A stretch of 64,000 bases of DNA, from NCBI RefSeq assembly GCF_023065955.2, contig NW_026622986.1, forward strand, positions 16,269,848 to 16,333,847, read 5' to 3'. Origin of the DNA: Ursus arctos. Lineage: Eukaryota; Chordata; Mammalia; Carnivora; Ursidae. The notes below the pieces were generated by a model that did no database searches, was not told the DNA's origin, and was given only the letters and a program-made list of their open reading frames with translations. The stretch's first letter is position 1. Each line of letters opens with the position of its first letter. This document shows positions 33,060 to 45,964 of this stretch, piece by piece. The translations under genes were made by a program, and so were the position numbers.

Positions 33060-34430
33060 TCTGTTCTTTGCCTCATACAAAAAACAGAAACAAACAAACA
33101 AACGAAAAAAAACCACCTTTCAACCTGTATTCCCTACTAGCTATCATTCTGTTTTTCTCTTTCTCTTCTTGACCATGAGTTTCCAAAACAGTAGCCTGCA
33201 TTTGATATTTCTACATGTGTTAACCTCCATTCACTCTTCAAACCACAGTGCTCTAGTTTGGTCCCACTACTAAAACTACTCCAATCCATTGGCTGTTTCT
33301 TAGTCGTCTTCCTGGACCTTGACAGCTGCGTATAACACTCTTGATGATATCTCGTTCTTGAAACACCTTCCTTGGTTTCCTTATACTACTTGCTCTCGAT
33401 CCTCCTCCTCCTTTTATGACCACTGTTTAAGATCTTTTCTATACAGACTTAAGTGTTGACATTTCCCAGGGTTCTGTCCCTGGTTCCCTTCTCATACTAT
33501 ATGCTTTTCCAGGGTGATCTTTATTTTTGTGACTTCAACTGCCATACACATAGCTCCCCAGCAGACTTCAATTCTGAGCTCTAGGTCCATATATCCTTCC
33601 TCCTACTGAAAAGCTCTACCTGGATGTCCACAGGCACCTCAAACATCAATACTACCTACTTAAACTTGTCATTTCCCTTTAGGAACATGTTTTTCTATTT
33701 ATTAAGAGGTCCCACTACCCACCTAAATACCCAAGCATGAATTCTGAATGTCATTTTAGAACCATTCTCCTTCATATTCAGTTATGTGAATTCCCCTAAA
33801 ACTCTCTTGAATTTATTCTCATCTTTCCATTCCCATAGTCCAAGTACTGAATGTCACCATCCTTTACCTGATTTCATCTAACAAGACTTCTGACAGGTCT
33901 ATCACCCTCTAGCTTCATCCTAGCTTCAATCCACCTTCACCAAGATGACCAAAGTAATCTTTGTAATTTGTTTCCCTCCTTGTTGGCTCCCAATCACTCC
34001 ACCACATGCATGATGAGATACAACAAGATTCTTAAATTAGCATTCAAGAGCTAATTCTGGCTGACTCCTCCATACTGCAATAGCTTCTCTAATCACTCAA
34101 AAAAAAAAAAAAAAAAAAAGGAAAGAAAAGAAAAGAAATGGCAAACTGCTCATAATTCTCCAAGTACACTATGACATTTTATGCCCTCACTCTCCTAATC
34201 AGGATGAAAACCATCTATTTGTCTTTCAAAATTTATCTTAGTCATGGGTTCCTCCAGAAAGTCTTCACTGGATTCTCCAAACATGGTGAAACATTTCTCA
34301 TTTTTTGCCCCCGCTGTGCCTTACACTTGTCTGTTTCTGCTATTTTCATAAGATATTGTGATTTATTTGATATGTGTGTGTCTTCCCACATAGGGTCTTT
34401 CTAAATGTTCATAAATAACTAATATTTGTT
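33060..34430 (+). repeat. L2 LINE relic with RT-end trace
   Basis: Longer L2 copy. TTTCCCAGGGTTCTGTCCCTGG (33461-33482) recalls the L2 reverse-transcriptase motif PQGSVLGP, followed by GGATGTCCACAGGCACCTCAAAC and the 3' region (AGATGACCAAAGTAATC, CAATCACTCCACCAC, AAAGTCTTCACTGGATTCTCC). Decayed by stops. A poly-A run interrupts it near 34100-34119. Confidence 0.75.
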
Positions 34431-34434
34431 GAAT

Positions 34435-34630
34435 GTCCATATGAACCAAGCAGTGATGAAGTGGTTACGTGCATCATTAAATCCTCACAATAAGCCTTTT
34501 AGGTACAAATGATGTAATTAGCACAAGGCACTCTTCTAATTAGTGGCAGAGCCAGAACTTGAACCAAAGTCAGCTTGAATTTTATAGCCATGTTCTGAAC
34601 CAATGCATCATACCAGCCCATTCTGAAAAT
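34435..34630 (-). repeat. MIR relic
   Basis: Antisense MIR-like order: TCATTAAATCCTCACAATAAG, TTAGTGGCAGAGCCAGAACTTG with AACCAAAGTCAGC, then ATAGCCATGTTCTGAACCA. Confidence 0.75.
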
Positions 34631-34689
34631 ACACTGTTATGACAAATTGCAGAGTTTTCATAAAGTACTTAGAGCTACTGTTTTAATTT

Positions 34690-35650
34690 TTTTTCCCACA
34701 ACCTTAGTCTGTATTGTGCATGTCTATGTTTGGGGGTCCTTTTTATTTTAACATATATGGCTGGATGATATTTGACAAATGTTTATAGTTGTGTAACCAT
34801 TATTACAATGAAGATGTAGAACATTTCCATCATCCCAAATTTCCTTCATGCCTCCTTGAAGTCAGACCTTTCCCTCTAACCCTCTTCTCCAGGAAAAACT
34901 GATCTGTTTTTCTCCCCATAATTTTGGATTTTTAGACTATCTTATAAATTGCACCAGGCAATATGCTGCCTCTTTTGTCTGGCATCTTAATTTAGCATAA
35001 TGCTTTTGAGATTTGTCCATAGTTTGCATGTATCAGTAGCTTGTCTCTTTCTGTTGCTGAGTAGTATTCACTACATGGATATACAACATCCAATCACTGG
35101 TTGATGGACATTTGGGTTCTTTCCAGTTTTGGACTGTTATAAATAAATCTGCTCTAAACATTTATACACAGGTTTTTGTGTGAACATATGTTTCTCCTTC
35201 CTTGGGAAAATACCCAAAAATGGAATTTCTGGGTCTTATGCCATGTGTATGCTTGATGTTATGAGAACTTGCCAAACTGTTTTTCCAAAGGATCTATACT
35301 ATATTTGCATACCCACCACCAATGAGTGAGCGATCCAATTGCTTCCTATGCTCTACAACACTTGATGTTGTCAGGCCTTTAAATTTTAGCCATTCTATTG
35401 GGTGTGTAGTGGTGCCTCCTCTTGGTTTTAATTTGCTTTTCCTTCGTGACTAATGATGAACTCATTCCGTGTTTTTGTTAGCCATGTCTATATCTTCTTT
35501 AGTGAAGTATCTGTTCAAATAGTTGTCCTGCTTTTACCGGGGTTGTTTGTCTTATTACTATTGACTCATAATAGTTCTCTATATATTCTGGATACAAGTC
35601 ATTTATCATATATAATTTGAAAATATTTTCTGCCCACATTCATCATAGTG
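34690..35650 (-). repeat. Antisense L1 3' region
   Basis: Antisense L1 marks: AACCATTATTACAATGAAGATG, TCTTTCTGTTGCTGAGTAGTATTC, TGGACATTTGGGTTCTTTCC, CCACCACCAATGAGTGAGCG and TTTTAATTTGCTTTTCCTTCGTG. 5'-truncated and decayed. Confidence 0.85.
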
Positions 35651-35654
35651 GAAA

Positions 35655-36290
35655 ATTAAATTTAGAGACCATAATTTAAACACTACGGTTGCTCATTGCT
35701 ACTGGGATGGTCATTGCTTCTAGGTCTTTTCAGAAGCCTGGTGAAGCTACAAATTCAGCACACGTTATAAATCAGAAATCTACAGATCCAGGCTGTGACT
35801 TCAAGAGATAAGATATTGTGTGGTAGTCATTGAAACTCTCTGGTTCTCTAGCCATGGCTTAAACTCAAAACCCTAAGCCTGTCATTTTCTGTCTCAGAAC
35901 TAAATATAATTAGAAGTAATTCGCCCATTCTGCAACCCTTATGGTGCTTTTGTCCACCACACTGTGCTACAGCAGTAGCCACTTTGGTCCTGTCAAAACT
36001 GTCTCCAAAACGTACTTCCTTCTAGGAGACCACAGGTGACTCCCATCAGACATCCTCTCAAAGTAAACAGATCTCTTCACTATTTTCAAATTCACTCAGG
36101 TTATACAACCAGTTCCAGACTTACATCTTTGGACTTCTAAGGTCAGCAGCCACTTCTGGTAACAATTACTGTATCATCTGAAGTTTTGCTGTGGACAACA
36201 AAATCTATTAGTTGGTTGACAGGGAATTAGAGATTTATAGCATTGTTGCAAGGGCTGGAGGAACAGGTGCTAGGCTTTCAGAAATGACTT
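35655..36290. other. Intergenic sequence, nothing recognised
   Basis: Between two L1 fragments of opposite orientation. No gene or clear repeat family. Confidence 0.5.
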
Positions 36291-36294
36291 TCAA

Positions 36295-36905
36295 AACAGT
36301 ACTGCAAAGCATTATCCACAATAGCCAAGACATGGAAACAAACTAAATGTCTATTGACAGATAAATGGATAAAGAAAATGTGTATCTATATTCAATGGAA
36401 TACTATTCAGCCATAAAGAAGAATGAAATCCTGCCATTTGTGACAACATGGATGGACCTTGAGGGCATTATGCTAAGTGAGATAAGTCTGATGGAGAAAG
36501 ACAAATACTGTATGATCTCACTTATATTTGGAATCTAAAAACATTGAACTCATAGAAACAGAGTAGAATGCTCATTGCCAGGGACCAAGGGGTTGGGAAA
36601 AATGGCAAGATGTTGGTCAAAGGGTACAGACATTCAGTTATAAGACGAATAAGCTCCATGGATCTAAGATAGAGCACGGTGACTGTAGCTAACAATAACT
36701 GTATTATATACTTAAAAGTTGTTATGAGGGTAAAGCTTTGATATTCTCACCACCACCACAACAACAATAAATGGTAATTATGTGAGGTGAAGGATATGTT
36801 AACTAACCTTATTGTGGTAATCATTTTACAATATGTATGTGTATCAAATCATCACATTGTACACTTTAAACTTATACAATGTTGTATGTCAATTACATCT
36901 CAAGA
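36295..36905 (+). repeat. L1 3' end, sense
   Basis: Sense L1 ORF2 end and 3' UTR: CACAATAGCCAAGACATGGA, CAATGGAATACTATTCAGCC, ATTATGCTAAGTGAGATAAGT and CATTGTACACTTTAAACTTATAC. Typical of an old L1MA-like copy. Confidence 0.88.
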
Positions 36906-37138
36906 AATCTGGGAGCAAAATAAATATATTAATATATTAATAAATACGTAAATATATATCAGTATGTAAATATTTATATATAATAAATATATAAATAAAT
37001 ATATCTCAATAAATGTGGGGGCAAAAGTGGGCAACCAAGAAAGCCAAGGAATCAGAAAGCTTAAATCATGCAGAATAATGAGGATTATCTCAAATTCACA
37101 TCTATGCTCTCCAGTAATTCTTTTAATCCTCAGCCTTT

Positions 37139-37158
37139 TTTTTTTTTTTTTTTTTTTG
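37139..37158. repeat. Poly-T tract
   Basis: A run of about 20 T in otherwise unassigned AT-rich sequence. Confidence 0.9.
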
Positions 37159-37159
37159 G

Positions 37160-38098
37160 TCATCGAATAGTTATCAAGTGAAGCAACAGTGCCTAGCAAA
37201 TCAGGCAGCTCCCCTCCACAAAACTTATATCTTAAAAGAGAAAAAGATTTGAACTTCTTAAAGCATCTGCAATCTTAAAACTTTAAAAAGAATACATTTT
37301 TTATGAAATCACTTACACCTGTATGAGATGAAGTTCAATTTCATAGCAAAAACCAACTCGCATACGTAATTATAGAATCACTCAACTTAACAGTCTATGT
37401 TAAAATTGCTTGTGTTTGGGGCCAGCAAAGTAAGAGCATGGAAAAGATGTCATTTTTGAGCAGTACCACAAGTAGATGCATTTATGACATGTGAGTTTCC
37501 AGAGAGATAACACTAATCTAGAAATCAAAAGTAATTATCAAACTACAGGCATTACAAAGTATACCCAGTTAATAAATCTAGTTAGACTACCTAAAGAGAA
37601 ATGCTTCAAAAAAACATTATTTGTTCTGCAAAAAGGTCCCAAAACGAAGTTCTTGAGATAAGGTATTTAAAGTGCTAAATGAATATGTTGAAACAAATTA
37701 TATATATTAGGTAAAATGCTTAGATACGTGTATTGGTGCTTTAATTCTAAGTTAAAGGATGTACATCAATAGTTGGTTCCCAAAACCCTGTAAATGAAAG
37801 AACTCACTGTTTTAATTACAGAGAAATGTTGGTGTAAAAATTTCCCATGGACCTGTTTTCCACATTGAATGATATTCTCAAAATGGTAAATCCAAGCCAC
37901 CGTAGTCATACTTATTTAGAATTTCATGCAAAGAATTAAGATCAGAAAAATATACTACCAGTTCATACCAAAGAGGATGACCAATGAAAATTTTCTCAAG
38001 AGTTTCTGAGCTAAAAGAGGAATTGAAATTCTAAGTGTGGGTATAAATGATTCTTACTTTGCAGATAGAAAGGTTAGTTTATTGGATTTAAAAAAAAC
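37160..38098. other. Intergenic sequence, nothing seen
   Basis: AT-rich, no feature recognised. Confidence 0.55.
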
Positions 38099-38110
38099 TG
38101 TGTTAACTAA

Positions 38111-38293
38111 GGGTGCGTGGGTGGCTCAGTTGGTTAAGCAGCCACTCTTGGTTTCAGCTCAGGGCACGATCTCAGGGTCCTGGGATTGAGTCCTGCCTTC
38201 GCACTCTTCAGGTAATCTTCTCCCTCTGTCCCTTCCCCTGCTCACATGCACACACTCTCTCTCTCAGATAAATAAATACATCTTCTTTGAAAA
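38111..38293 (+). mobile_element. Carnivore SINEC
   Basis: GGGTGCGTGGGTGGCTCAGT head and ATAAATAAATACATC tail. Perfect duplication TGTGTTAACTAA at 38099-38110 and 38294-38305. Confidence 0.96.
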
Positions 38294-38819
38294 TGTGTTA
38301 ACTAACTTTTTTGAGCATCTTAAAAACTTGATCCAAGATTGGGAGAACCCCATCAGATATATGAACGTGCAGTGTCAATATTAATGGATTCAATGAAAAA
38401 AAATCACTCCTAATGTTCAGTAACTGTTAGAATTTGAACACTAAAGTATTAGTAAAAGCAGTAGAGCAATGTCTTTATGTTGGAAGAAAAACTTCATGAA
38501 AACTTTGAAATAGTATGAAAACATTTTAAAGGATTCAAAATCAATTCATTATCACAAAACATTTCAATGTTGCATTTGTCAAAGATAAGGAACTTTTTAT
38601 GCTTAAAAATAGTAAGTCTGTGAAATAAGATTTTAAAAGATCAAAGATCAAATTATCTGATAAAGGGCAAGAAAACGGTTTTCGGTCATTGAAGAAAAAG
38701 TGATAATCTGCTATTTTCTACCTCTGCCTGTATAAACATAATCTCTGACCAAGGGGATATGAAGAATATGAAAGGTTCTGATTAGGAATTACATGGAACA
38801 GTTTTGAGCTGCAAATCAG

Positions 38820-38821
<2 letters not shown>

Positions 38822-38853
<32 letters not shown>
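38822..38853. repeat. (GT)n microsatellite
   Basis: 16 GT units. Confidence 0.97.
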
Positions 38854-38859
<6 letters not shown>

Positions 38860-38904
38860 TCCACAGAAGCAAACTCAACTTTTTCATTTAAAAATGTGTG
38901 GCAA

Positions 38905-39094
38905 GGGGCTCCTGGGTGGCACAGCGGTTAAGCGTCTGCCTTCGGCTCAGGGCGTGATCCCAGCGTTACGGGATCGAGCCCCACATCAGGCTCCTCCGCC
39001 ATGAGCCTGCTTCTTCCTCTCCCACTCCCCCTGCTTGCCCTCTCTCGCTGGCTGTCTCTATCTCTGTCGAATAAATAAATAAAATCTTTAAAAA
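38905..39094 (+). mobile_element. Young carnivore SINEC, bear/pinniped-type
   Basis: GGGGCTCCTGGGTGGCACAG, GGTTAAGCGTCTGCCTTCGG and TCTCGCTGGCTGTCTC. Perfect 14-bp duplication AAAATGTGTGGCAA (38891-38904 and 39095-39108). Confidence 0.98.
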
Positions 39095-39109
39095 AAAATG
39101 TGTGGCAAA

Positions 39110-39770
39110 AAATAAATAAATATAAATATAAACATGAGTCCAATTTATTTGTAAAATTTTTTACAAACTCAATATTCGATGTATCTCTACTTTTATTTTC
39201 TTTCTCATAAATATGTAATATAAAGGAAATGTATTTTTTTTCATGAAGCCCTGTATTGACTCCCTCAAAGTTCACCAGGAGGACTTACAAATATTATCAT
39301 TTTCTGTATGTGCCATGATGTGGAAAAGTTTGAGAACCACTAATCTAAAGTCTTGCTAGCCAACAGAAGTTCTGGGTTGAATCTCTAGGACTTTGTTTTT
39401 AACAGTCCAGTTCTAGTAATTTGCCATTGTCCACACATGCAGAGATCAACAAATTTGTCTATTAGACAATTTATAATGAAAGCTATTCCCACTTCCTCCA
39501 AATCGGTGTACTTCCTTTCATGGTCTTAAGGTACTTGAACAACAAACTAGCTATCAGAACATTGAGGGTGAATGTGTACTAGGGCTAAAGGAGTTGAGAA
39601 ATCTAATGGATTTTCCTACCCTACCACAGACATGTAAGAAAAACCATAAACTGGATTATTACTCATCTCGGACCCAGCATCTTTCTTCCCTGGACTTTGT
39701 TACAGTCTACATAGTTATTTCCATGGCTAGAAGACATTTTGCCCCTTCATATTATATATGTTTAAAAATC
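39110..39770. other. Intergenic sequence, nothing seen
   Basis: No supported gene or repeat. Confidence 0.5.
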
Positions 39771-39781
39771 AGTGTCCTTAG

Positions 39782-39991
39782 GGGGCACCTGGGTGGCTCA
39801 GGTGGTTGAGTGTCCAGTTGATTTCGGCTCAGGTCCTGATCTAGGGGTTGTGGGATCGAGCCCAGCACTGGGTTCACCCGCTGGGGATGGAGCCTGCTTG
39901 GGATTCTCTCTCTCCCTTTCCCTCTGCCCCTACCCCTTCCCTAACCCCACCCCAAATGCACGTGCTCCATCTCTCTCTCAAAAAAAAAAAA
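39782..39991 (+). mobile_element. Carnivore SINEC
   Basis: GGGGCACCTGGGTGGCTCAG head, a CT-rich body and A tail. Duplication AAAAATCAGTGTCCTTAG / AAAAATCAATGTCCTTAG (39764 and 39992) differs at one base. Confidence 0.96.
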
Positions 39992-40009
39992 AAAAATCAA
40001 TGTCCTTAG

Positions 40010-42035
40010 GTATTATCACCCACAGGCACTACCCGTAAGTACCATGGTGTTGGATTCTAACCAAAGGACATGATACTATCAACTCTCCATGTTAACAACT
40101 TGAGAGTCTTAGCATAACAACCTTCATCTGATGCAGTAGATGTGTTCCAGAAAACATGTTTTTGAAAAGGACTTTTGGAATCTAATTATACTTTCAGAAC
40201 ATTAAGAGAGTTCACTATTTAGAGAAATCTAGAGATGAATCATCTTATACTGAAAAAGAAAAGAGCCCTTCAATAAAAGAAAGCAATTATCTATTATTTA
40301 TCTACTTTACAAATCTAAATTTGTTAAAGTGAGGGGGTACATTTGTATAATTTAGATAATTTATCATCGTATGTTTCTTTTAATGTATTCTTTGAACTCA
40401 TTTCCATTCAAATTGAATTAGTCATATGGCCGATTGTTGTAAATCAACTGAACTTGGTTGAAGATAAGTAATAAAAATGTAACTTCTGTCTGTAACATTC
40501 AATTCAGTGTTAGCCATGTAAGAAAAACCATCAACAGTATGGTAACCTTCCACCTTTCCTAGAGCCTAAGCATCCACAGTTTGCCAACATGTACTGTAAA
40601 TAGTTGCTGTTTTTCTCAAAAGGAGATTGCCACAGGGCAGTTTCTTCCACCACACTGTGTTATTTAAAAGTTATCTGCTTTTTTGGCTGCTGTTCAAGAG
40701 GGTTCTCTGCCTGTAAATCCTCTTTATCTCATGCTATGGTTGAAGCAAAACCTTGGCACAGTTTCAGTGCATTTGTCTTGTTGTACCAGGGGAGAAAAAA
40801 AATCAAGGGCCCCAGAGACTGACACTGTTCGGCAAATGGTCATGAATCAGTGGGGAGCCCTGTTGGCTATCCAAAGGGGTAATATCACTGAGTACCCACT
40901 GCGAAAGTGAGATCCCCTCCCATGAAAGTCAGCCACACTATAAAAAAAGATCATTTAAAAGCCTGAGAGATAGAGTTTCCAAATAAGCAATACTCATTGT
41001 GTACTTGACCCCAGGCCTTTAAATCAGCCTAACTTAGTGGACTGGGTCTGTAAGTAGCAGTCATTTAGCTCTTAGTCTTGATTTTAAATTCCTTTGACTC
41101 TGAACTCCGTTTCTGTAAATTGTGCTATGGAAATATCAGCTTGTTTGCTAGAGGTTGTGGGGTTGAGGAGAAAATAGGATGCATCCAACTTAAAGAAAAA
41201 GACTCATAACAGTGTCTCAGACAATGTATCCCTTTGAGATGACATCTCATGCTGTGAAGGATGTCTTAGAATGACTTCTACCACCTGTCTGCTATCTACA
41301 TGAAATGTGGAACTTATGCTTGTGGATGAAAAGTAGAAACTGTGGTCTCAGCAACCCCTTGACATGAAGATTCTCCTAGTTTGGCCTCTGGCATTCAGCT
41401 TGTTTGAAAAAAGAAAAGAAGAAGAAGATGAACAACTTTGTCTATTTAACAATCCCAGTTTAAGGACCCCTTGCACTGAAAATAAGTGGGTTGATCAAAA
41501 ATACAACCCAGATCAGAAGCACCAAACTAAAGTCTATTGAATAAAATGGGACTCCCCCAAGAAAACCAGTGTGTCGGTGGTAGAAAGAATGGTTCTCTGA
41601 GCTCTTCTCTTTGCCTGTTAGGGTGAGTGCTAAGGTAATCCAACAGCACATGGTACTATTGAGGCCAGGATCCCAGGTCAGATCTCACATTGGCTTTCTT
41701 AACCAAAATGGGCCAAAGATTTTGGTTGGATCATGACTGATAAATGATTCCTGCTAGAAAAGGAGTCTGAGCACAAGCTTTTCCAGTGGCAGGTGATGAC
41801 TATCATCCTGTCATCCTGACTCTGGAGGATCCTTTGGGCCTCCTTATTTGAAGGGCTGGGCCATCCCACATGGATCTGGTTCCAAGGCAACATATTTTAG
41901 ATATAGTTAGTTTAGTTTCTACAAATTATTGGAGAGTTGTGCCTAATTTAGGACAGAATTATCAATCTTTCATTTCCAAATTATTTTATTTTCTATCACT
42001 AATTTCAAGAAATGCCAAATAAAACAAGCCTTAAA
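40010..42035. other. Intergenic sequence, nothing recognised
   Basis: The longest stretch of the window without a repeat call. Frames at 40604-40822, 40683-40910, 41460-41651 and 41699-41893 have no domain, splice or codon support. It could hold unannotated regulatory DNA, but nothing is visible by eye. Confidence 0.5.
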
Positions 42036-42049
42036 AACAAATGAAAATT

Positions 42050-42235
42050 GGGACAGCTGGGTGGCTCACTCAGTTAAGTACTTGCCTTTGGCTCAGGTCA
42101 TGATCCCAGGGTCGTGGGATCGAGTTCCACATCTAGCTCCTTGCTCAGCAGGGAGTCTGCTTCTCCCTCTGCCTGCTGTTCCCTCTGTTTGTGTTCTCTC
42201 TCTCTGACAAATAAATAAATAAAACATTTTTTAAA
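42050..42235 (+). mobile_element. Carnivore SINEC
   Basis: GGGACAGCTGGGTGGCTCAC head, AAATAAATAAATAAAAC tail. Duplication AAATGAAAATT at 42039-42049 and 42236-42246. Confidence 0.95.
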
Positions 42236-42249
42236 AAATGAAAATTCTT

Positions 42250-43280
42250 GCTTAAAATTAACTAAAATTTTACCTAAGTTCTTGAACAATAGAAATAAGC
42301 AAAAGATGATAATAACAAACTATAGTATGTTTGAAATAAGTAGAGGGGAAAGATCCCCATTGTTTGTTAGTACTTTTTAAAATTATACTGGATAGATATA
42401 TCTACCAGTGGACATCTTAATTATTAAATATTTAAGGAAATAATTTTTAGTTTCAGAGTATTACTGTAAGTGAAATTTTATAAATTTAAGAAAATTATAA
42501 TTCACAAAAGATCAGCATTAACTAAAGTGTATCTTTAATTTTGACTAAACCCCCAACTTCAGGACACCCTGAAGGAGCTAATGATTTTTTGAACAGTTGA
42601 TTGTGGGTGCAGGGCTTATTTTAAATATGACTCTTCTATAAGAATCAAAAAATTAAAGAGGGATAAAATAGTCTGAAATCTTTATTTAATGGAAGACTGA
42701 GACCAAACTCACACAAAGATTAAGCTACAAAACAAACTCGTAAATACAAATGATTTTCTCTATCACATTAATCTAATTTAATTTTTCACCATGGAGCTGA
42801 TATATATTAAAAGAAGGAAAAAATCCAAAAAGAAAATAATATCAAAATAGAGAGATTTAGTTTCCTTCCATTCAAAATAGGGTGCATTCTTTATTTCAAA
42901 GTTAGTATCTGTCTCTTATAAGCACATTCCTACCTTGCAGAAAAGAAAATGTAGTTCTACATATAATCCACTTATTATGCAATTTGTTTTCATTGCAGTC
43001 ATAACATACTACTTGGTCCTTACACTTGAGAAACTAAGTATAAACCGATATTATTCTACTGCTCTTACTTAGCATTCAAATTGTAACAGGAATTAAACAC
43101 TAGTGACTTTTTTCTTTTAATCCATTAATATTGACCACATACATTATATTTCATGTAGATCTTGCAATTTTGGCTTATGTTCATTACATTTTTGAACATC
43201 TTAATAAATAGTTCAAAGCTATCATTCTAAGGTTGGCATTACTAATTAGAAATTAATTAATTCAAATAGAAAGTTGCTAT
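42250..43280. other. Intergenic AT-rich sequence, nothing seen
   Basis: No recognisable gene or repeat. Confidence 0.5.
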
Positions 43281-43284
43281 GCTT

Positions 43285-43500
43285 GGGGTGCCTAGGTAGA
43301 TCAACTGGTTGAGCATCTGACTCTTGGTTTTGGCAAAGGTCGTGATCTCAGGGTCATGTGATTGAGCCCTGTGTTGGGTCTGCACTCGTAAGGAGTCTGC
43401 TTAGGATTCTCTCTCTCCCTCTCCCTCTGCCCCTCCCCCCATGTGCATGCGCGCTCGCACTCTCCCTCTCTCTCAAATAAATAAATAAATCTTTAAAAAA
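43285..43500 (+). mobile_element. Carnivore SINEC
   Basis: GGGGTGCCTAGGTAGATCAA head (diverged), CT-rich body and AAATAAATAAATAAATC tail. AGAAAGTT occurs on both sides. Confidence 0.93.
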
Positions 43501-43504
43501 AAGA

Positions 43505-43955
43505 AAGTTAGTACATTTTATACTTATTCAAAAGAATGTTGTTATAGAATGTGACAGTTTCTGTGATGAGAATTATTTGCAATTTCTTTTCTCTAACTAT
43601 AAAATTTTTAATTAATTGGTTCACTGGAATAAAAAATAGCAGATCATACCAGAAGTTCTACCATCCACTAGTTCTGAATACTACATTTTATGATTTGAAG
43701 GTTCTAAGGCTGTCCTTCGAGTAGCTTCAATCAAGATAAAACTCATCTTAAAAGCCAAAATCAAGAAAATGATCTATATCTGCTAAAATAAGCAGCTGTC
43801 ATTTGTTACTTTGGCCTTAAAAGCAAGGCTACTGGATTCCAATTCCATGACAATTTGCCCCATGACTCAAGTAAAATGTGTAGTGTTTTGGAGATATGTA
43901 ACTGATTCAAATATTTACATACATAATTAAGTTTGAATATGGATTTGCCAGTATT
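43505..43955. other. Intergenic AT-rich sequence, nothing seen
   Basis: No feature recognised before the L1. Confidence 0.5.
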
Positions 43956-45170
43956 GTGACTATTGAGAAAATTATTTGATGGCCAAAACTACTTTATAGA
44001 GCACTATTGTGCAGTACAAGCAACATTACTAGACAGAACAATTAGGCCAAGACAGAAAGAAGGAAACGGCATACAAATTAAAAAGGAAGAAGTAAAATTG
44101 TCTCTGTTCACAGATGATGTGTTATATGTAGAAAACTCTAAAGACTCCACCAAAAACTATTAAAACAAATAAATTCAGTAAAGTTTCAGGGTAAAAAATC
44201 AATATACAAAAATTAGGTGTGTTTCTATACACTAACAATGAACTACCAGAAAGAGAAATTAAGAAAACAATCCCATTTACAGTAGTTTCAAAAAGAAGAA
44301 AACACTTAGAAATAAATTTAACCAAGGAATTGAAAGATGTGTACACTGAAAACTACAAAACTATGAAAGAAATTGAAAAAGACACAAATAAATGGAAAGA
44401 TACTCCATGTTCATGAATTGGAAAAATTATTATTAAAGTATCCATACTACCCAAAGCAATCCACAGATTCACTGCAATCCCTATTAAAATTCCAATGACA
44501 TTTTTCACATAAATAGAATAACCAATCCTAAAATTCTTATGGAACTGCAAAAGACCCCAAATAGCCAAAGCAATTTTGAGAAAGAAGAGCAAAGCTGGAA
44601 GCATCACACTTTGTGACTTCAAATTATATTTTAAAGTTATAGAACCTATAACTATATTATAAAGTTAAAGTAATCAAAATGGTATGGTATCGGCATAAAA
44701 ACAAATAGATCAATGAAATAGAATGAAGAGCCCAGAAATAAACTCATGCATATATTTATGGCCAATTAAGTTTTGACAACAGTGCCAAGAATATACAATA
44801 GGTTAAGGATGATCTCTTTAATAAATGGTGTTGGGAAAACTAGATATACAATGCACCATACACAAAAATCAACTCAAAATGGAGTAAGTCTTGAATGTAT
44901 GACCTGAAACTCTCAGAAGAAAACACAGGGTGTAAGCTTCTTGACATTGGTCTTGGCAATGATTTTTTAGATTTGACACCAAAAAGAAACATAACAAAAA
45001 CAAAAATAAAGAAGTGAAACCACATCAAACTGAAAGCTTCTGCACAGCAAAACAAACCACCAACAAACTGGAAAAGCAACCTACAGAATGATAGAAAATA
45101 TTGGCAAATCAAATATCCATTAAGGGGTAAATATCCAAAATATACAAGGAATTCATACACCTTAATAGCA

Positions 45171-45196
45171 ATCAATCAATCAATCAATCAATAAAA
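45171..45196. repeat. (CAAT)n short tandem repeat
   Basis: About five CAAT units inside the L1. Confidence 0.85.
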
Positions 45197-45846
45197 ATAA
45201 CTCTATTTAAAAATGGGCAAAATACCTGAATAGACATTTTTCCAAAGAAGACACACAAACAGCCAACAGGTACATAAAAAGGTGCTCAACATCACTCATC
45301 ATCAAGGAAATGCAAGTCAAAACCACAATGAGATATCACCTCATACCTGTTAGGACATCTATTATCAATAAAACAAGAGATAAAAAATGCTGGAGAGGAT
45401 TCGGAGAAACGGGAACCCTTGTACACTTGGTGGGAATGTAAACTGGTACAGCTACCATGGAAAACAGTATGGAGGTTCATCGAAAGATTAAAAATATAGC
45501 TACCATATGACCCAGCAATCCAACTTCTGGGTATTTATCCAAAGGAAATGAAATCATTATCTCAAAGAGATATCTGTACTTCCATGTTCATTATAGCATT
45601 ATTCACAATAGTCAAGATATGGGAACAACCTAAGCATTGACAGATGAATGGACAAAGAAAATGTGATACACATGCATACACAACGGAATATTATTTAGCC
45701 TTAAAAAAACCCACAATAATCCTGCCATTTACCACACCATGAATGAAACTGGAGGACACTATGCTAAGTGAAATAAGCCACATAGAGAAAGACAAATACT
45801 GTATGGTATCATTTATATTGTGGAATTTCTTAAAAAGTCAAACTCA

Positions 45847-45964
45847 GAGGGGTACTGGCCAGCTCAGTCAGAAGAGCATGAGACTCTTGATCTCAGGGAC
45901 ATGAGTTCAAGGCCCACATTGGGTATAGAGATTACTTTAAAAAATTAATGAAAAAATAATAAAT
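45847..45964 (+). mobile_element. Short-form carnivore SINE inside L1
   Basis: GGGGTACTGGCCAGCTCAGT, GACTCTTGATCTCAGGGAC and TTGGGTATAGAGATTACTTT. Perfect 15-bp duplication AAAAAGTCAAACTCA (45832-45846 and 45965-45979). It splits the L1 3' UTR. Confidence 0.95.

Noticed and set aside
45171..45196. (CAAT)n repeats and other regular short tandem units as a CRISPR-like array
   Set aside because: No spacer-repeat architecture. They are microsatellites, and the genome is mammalian.
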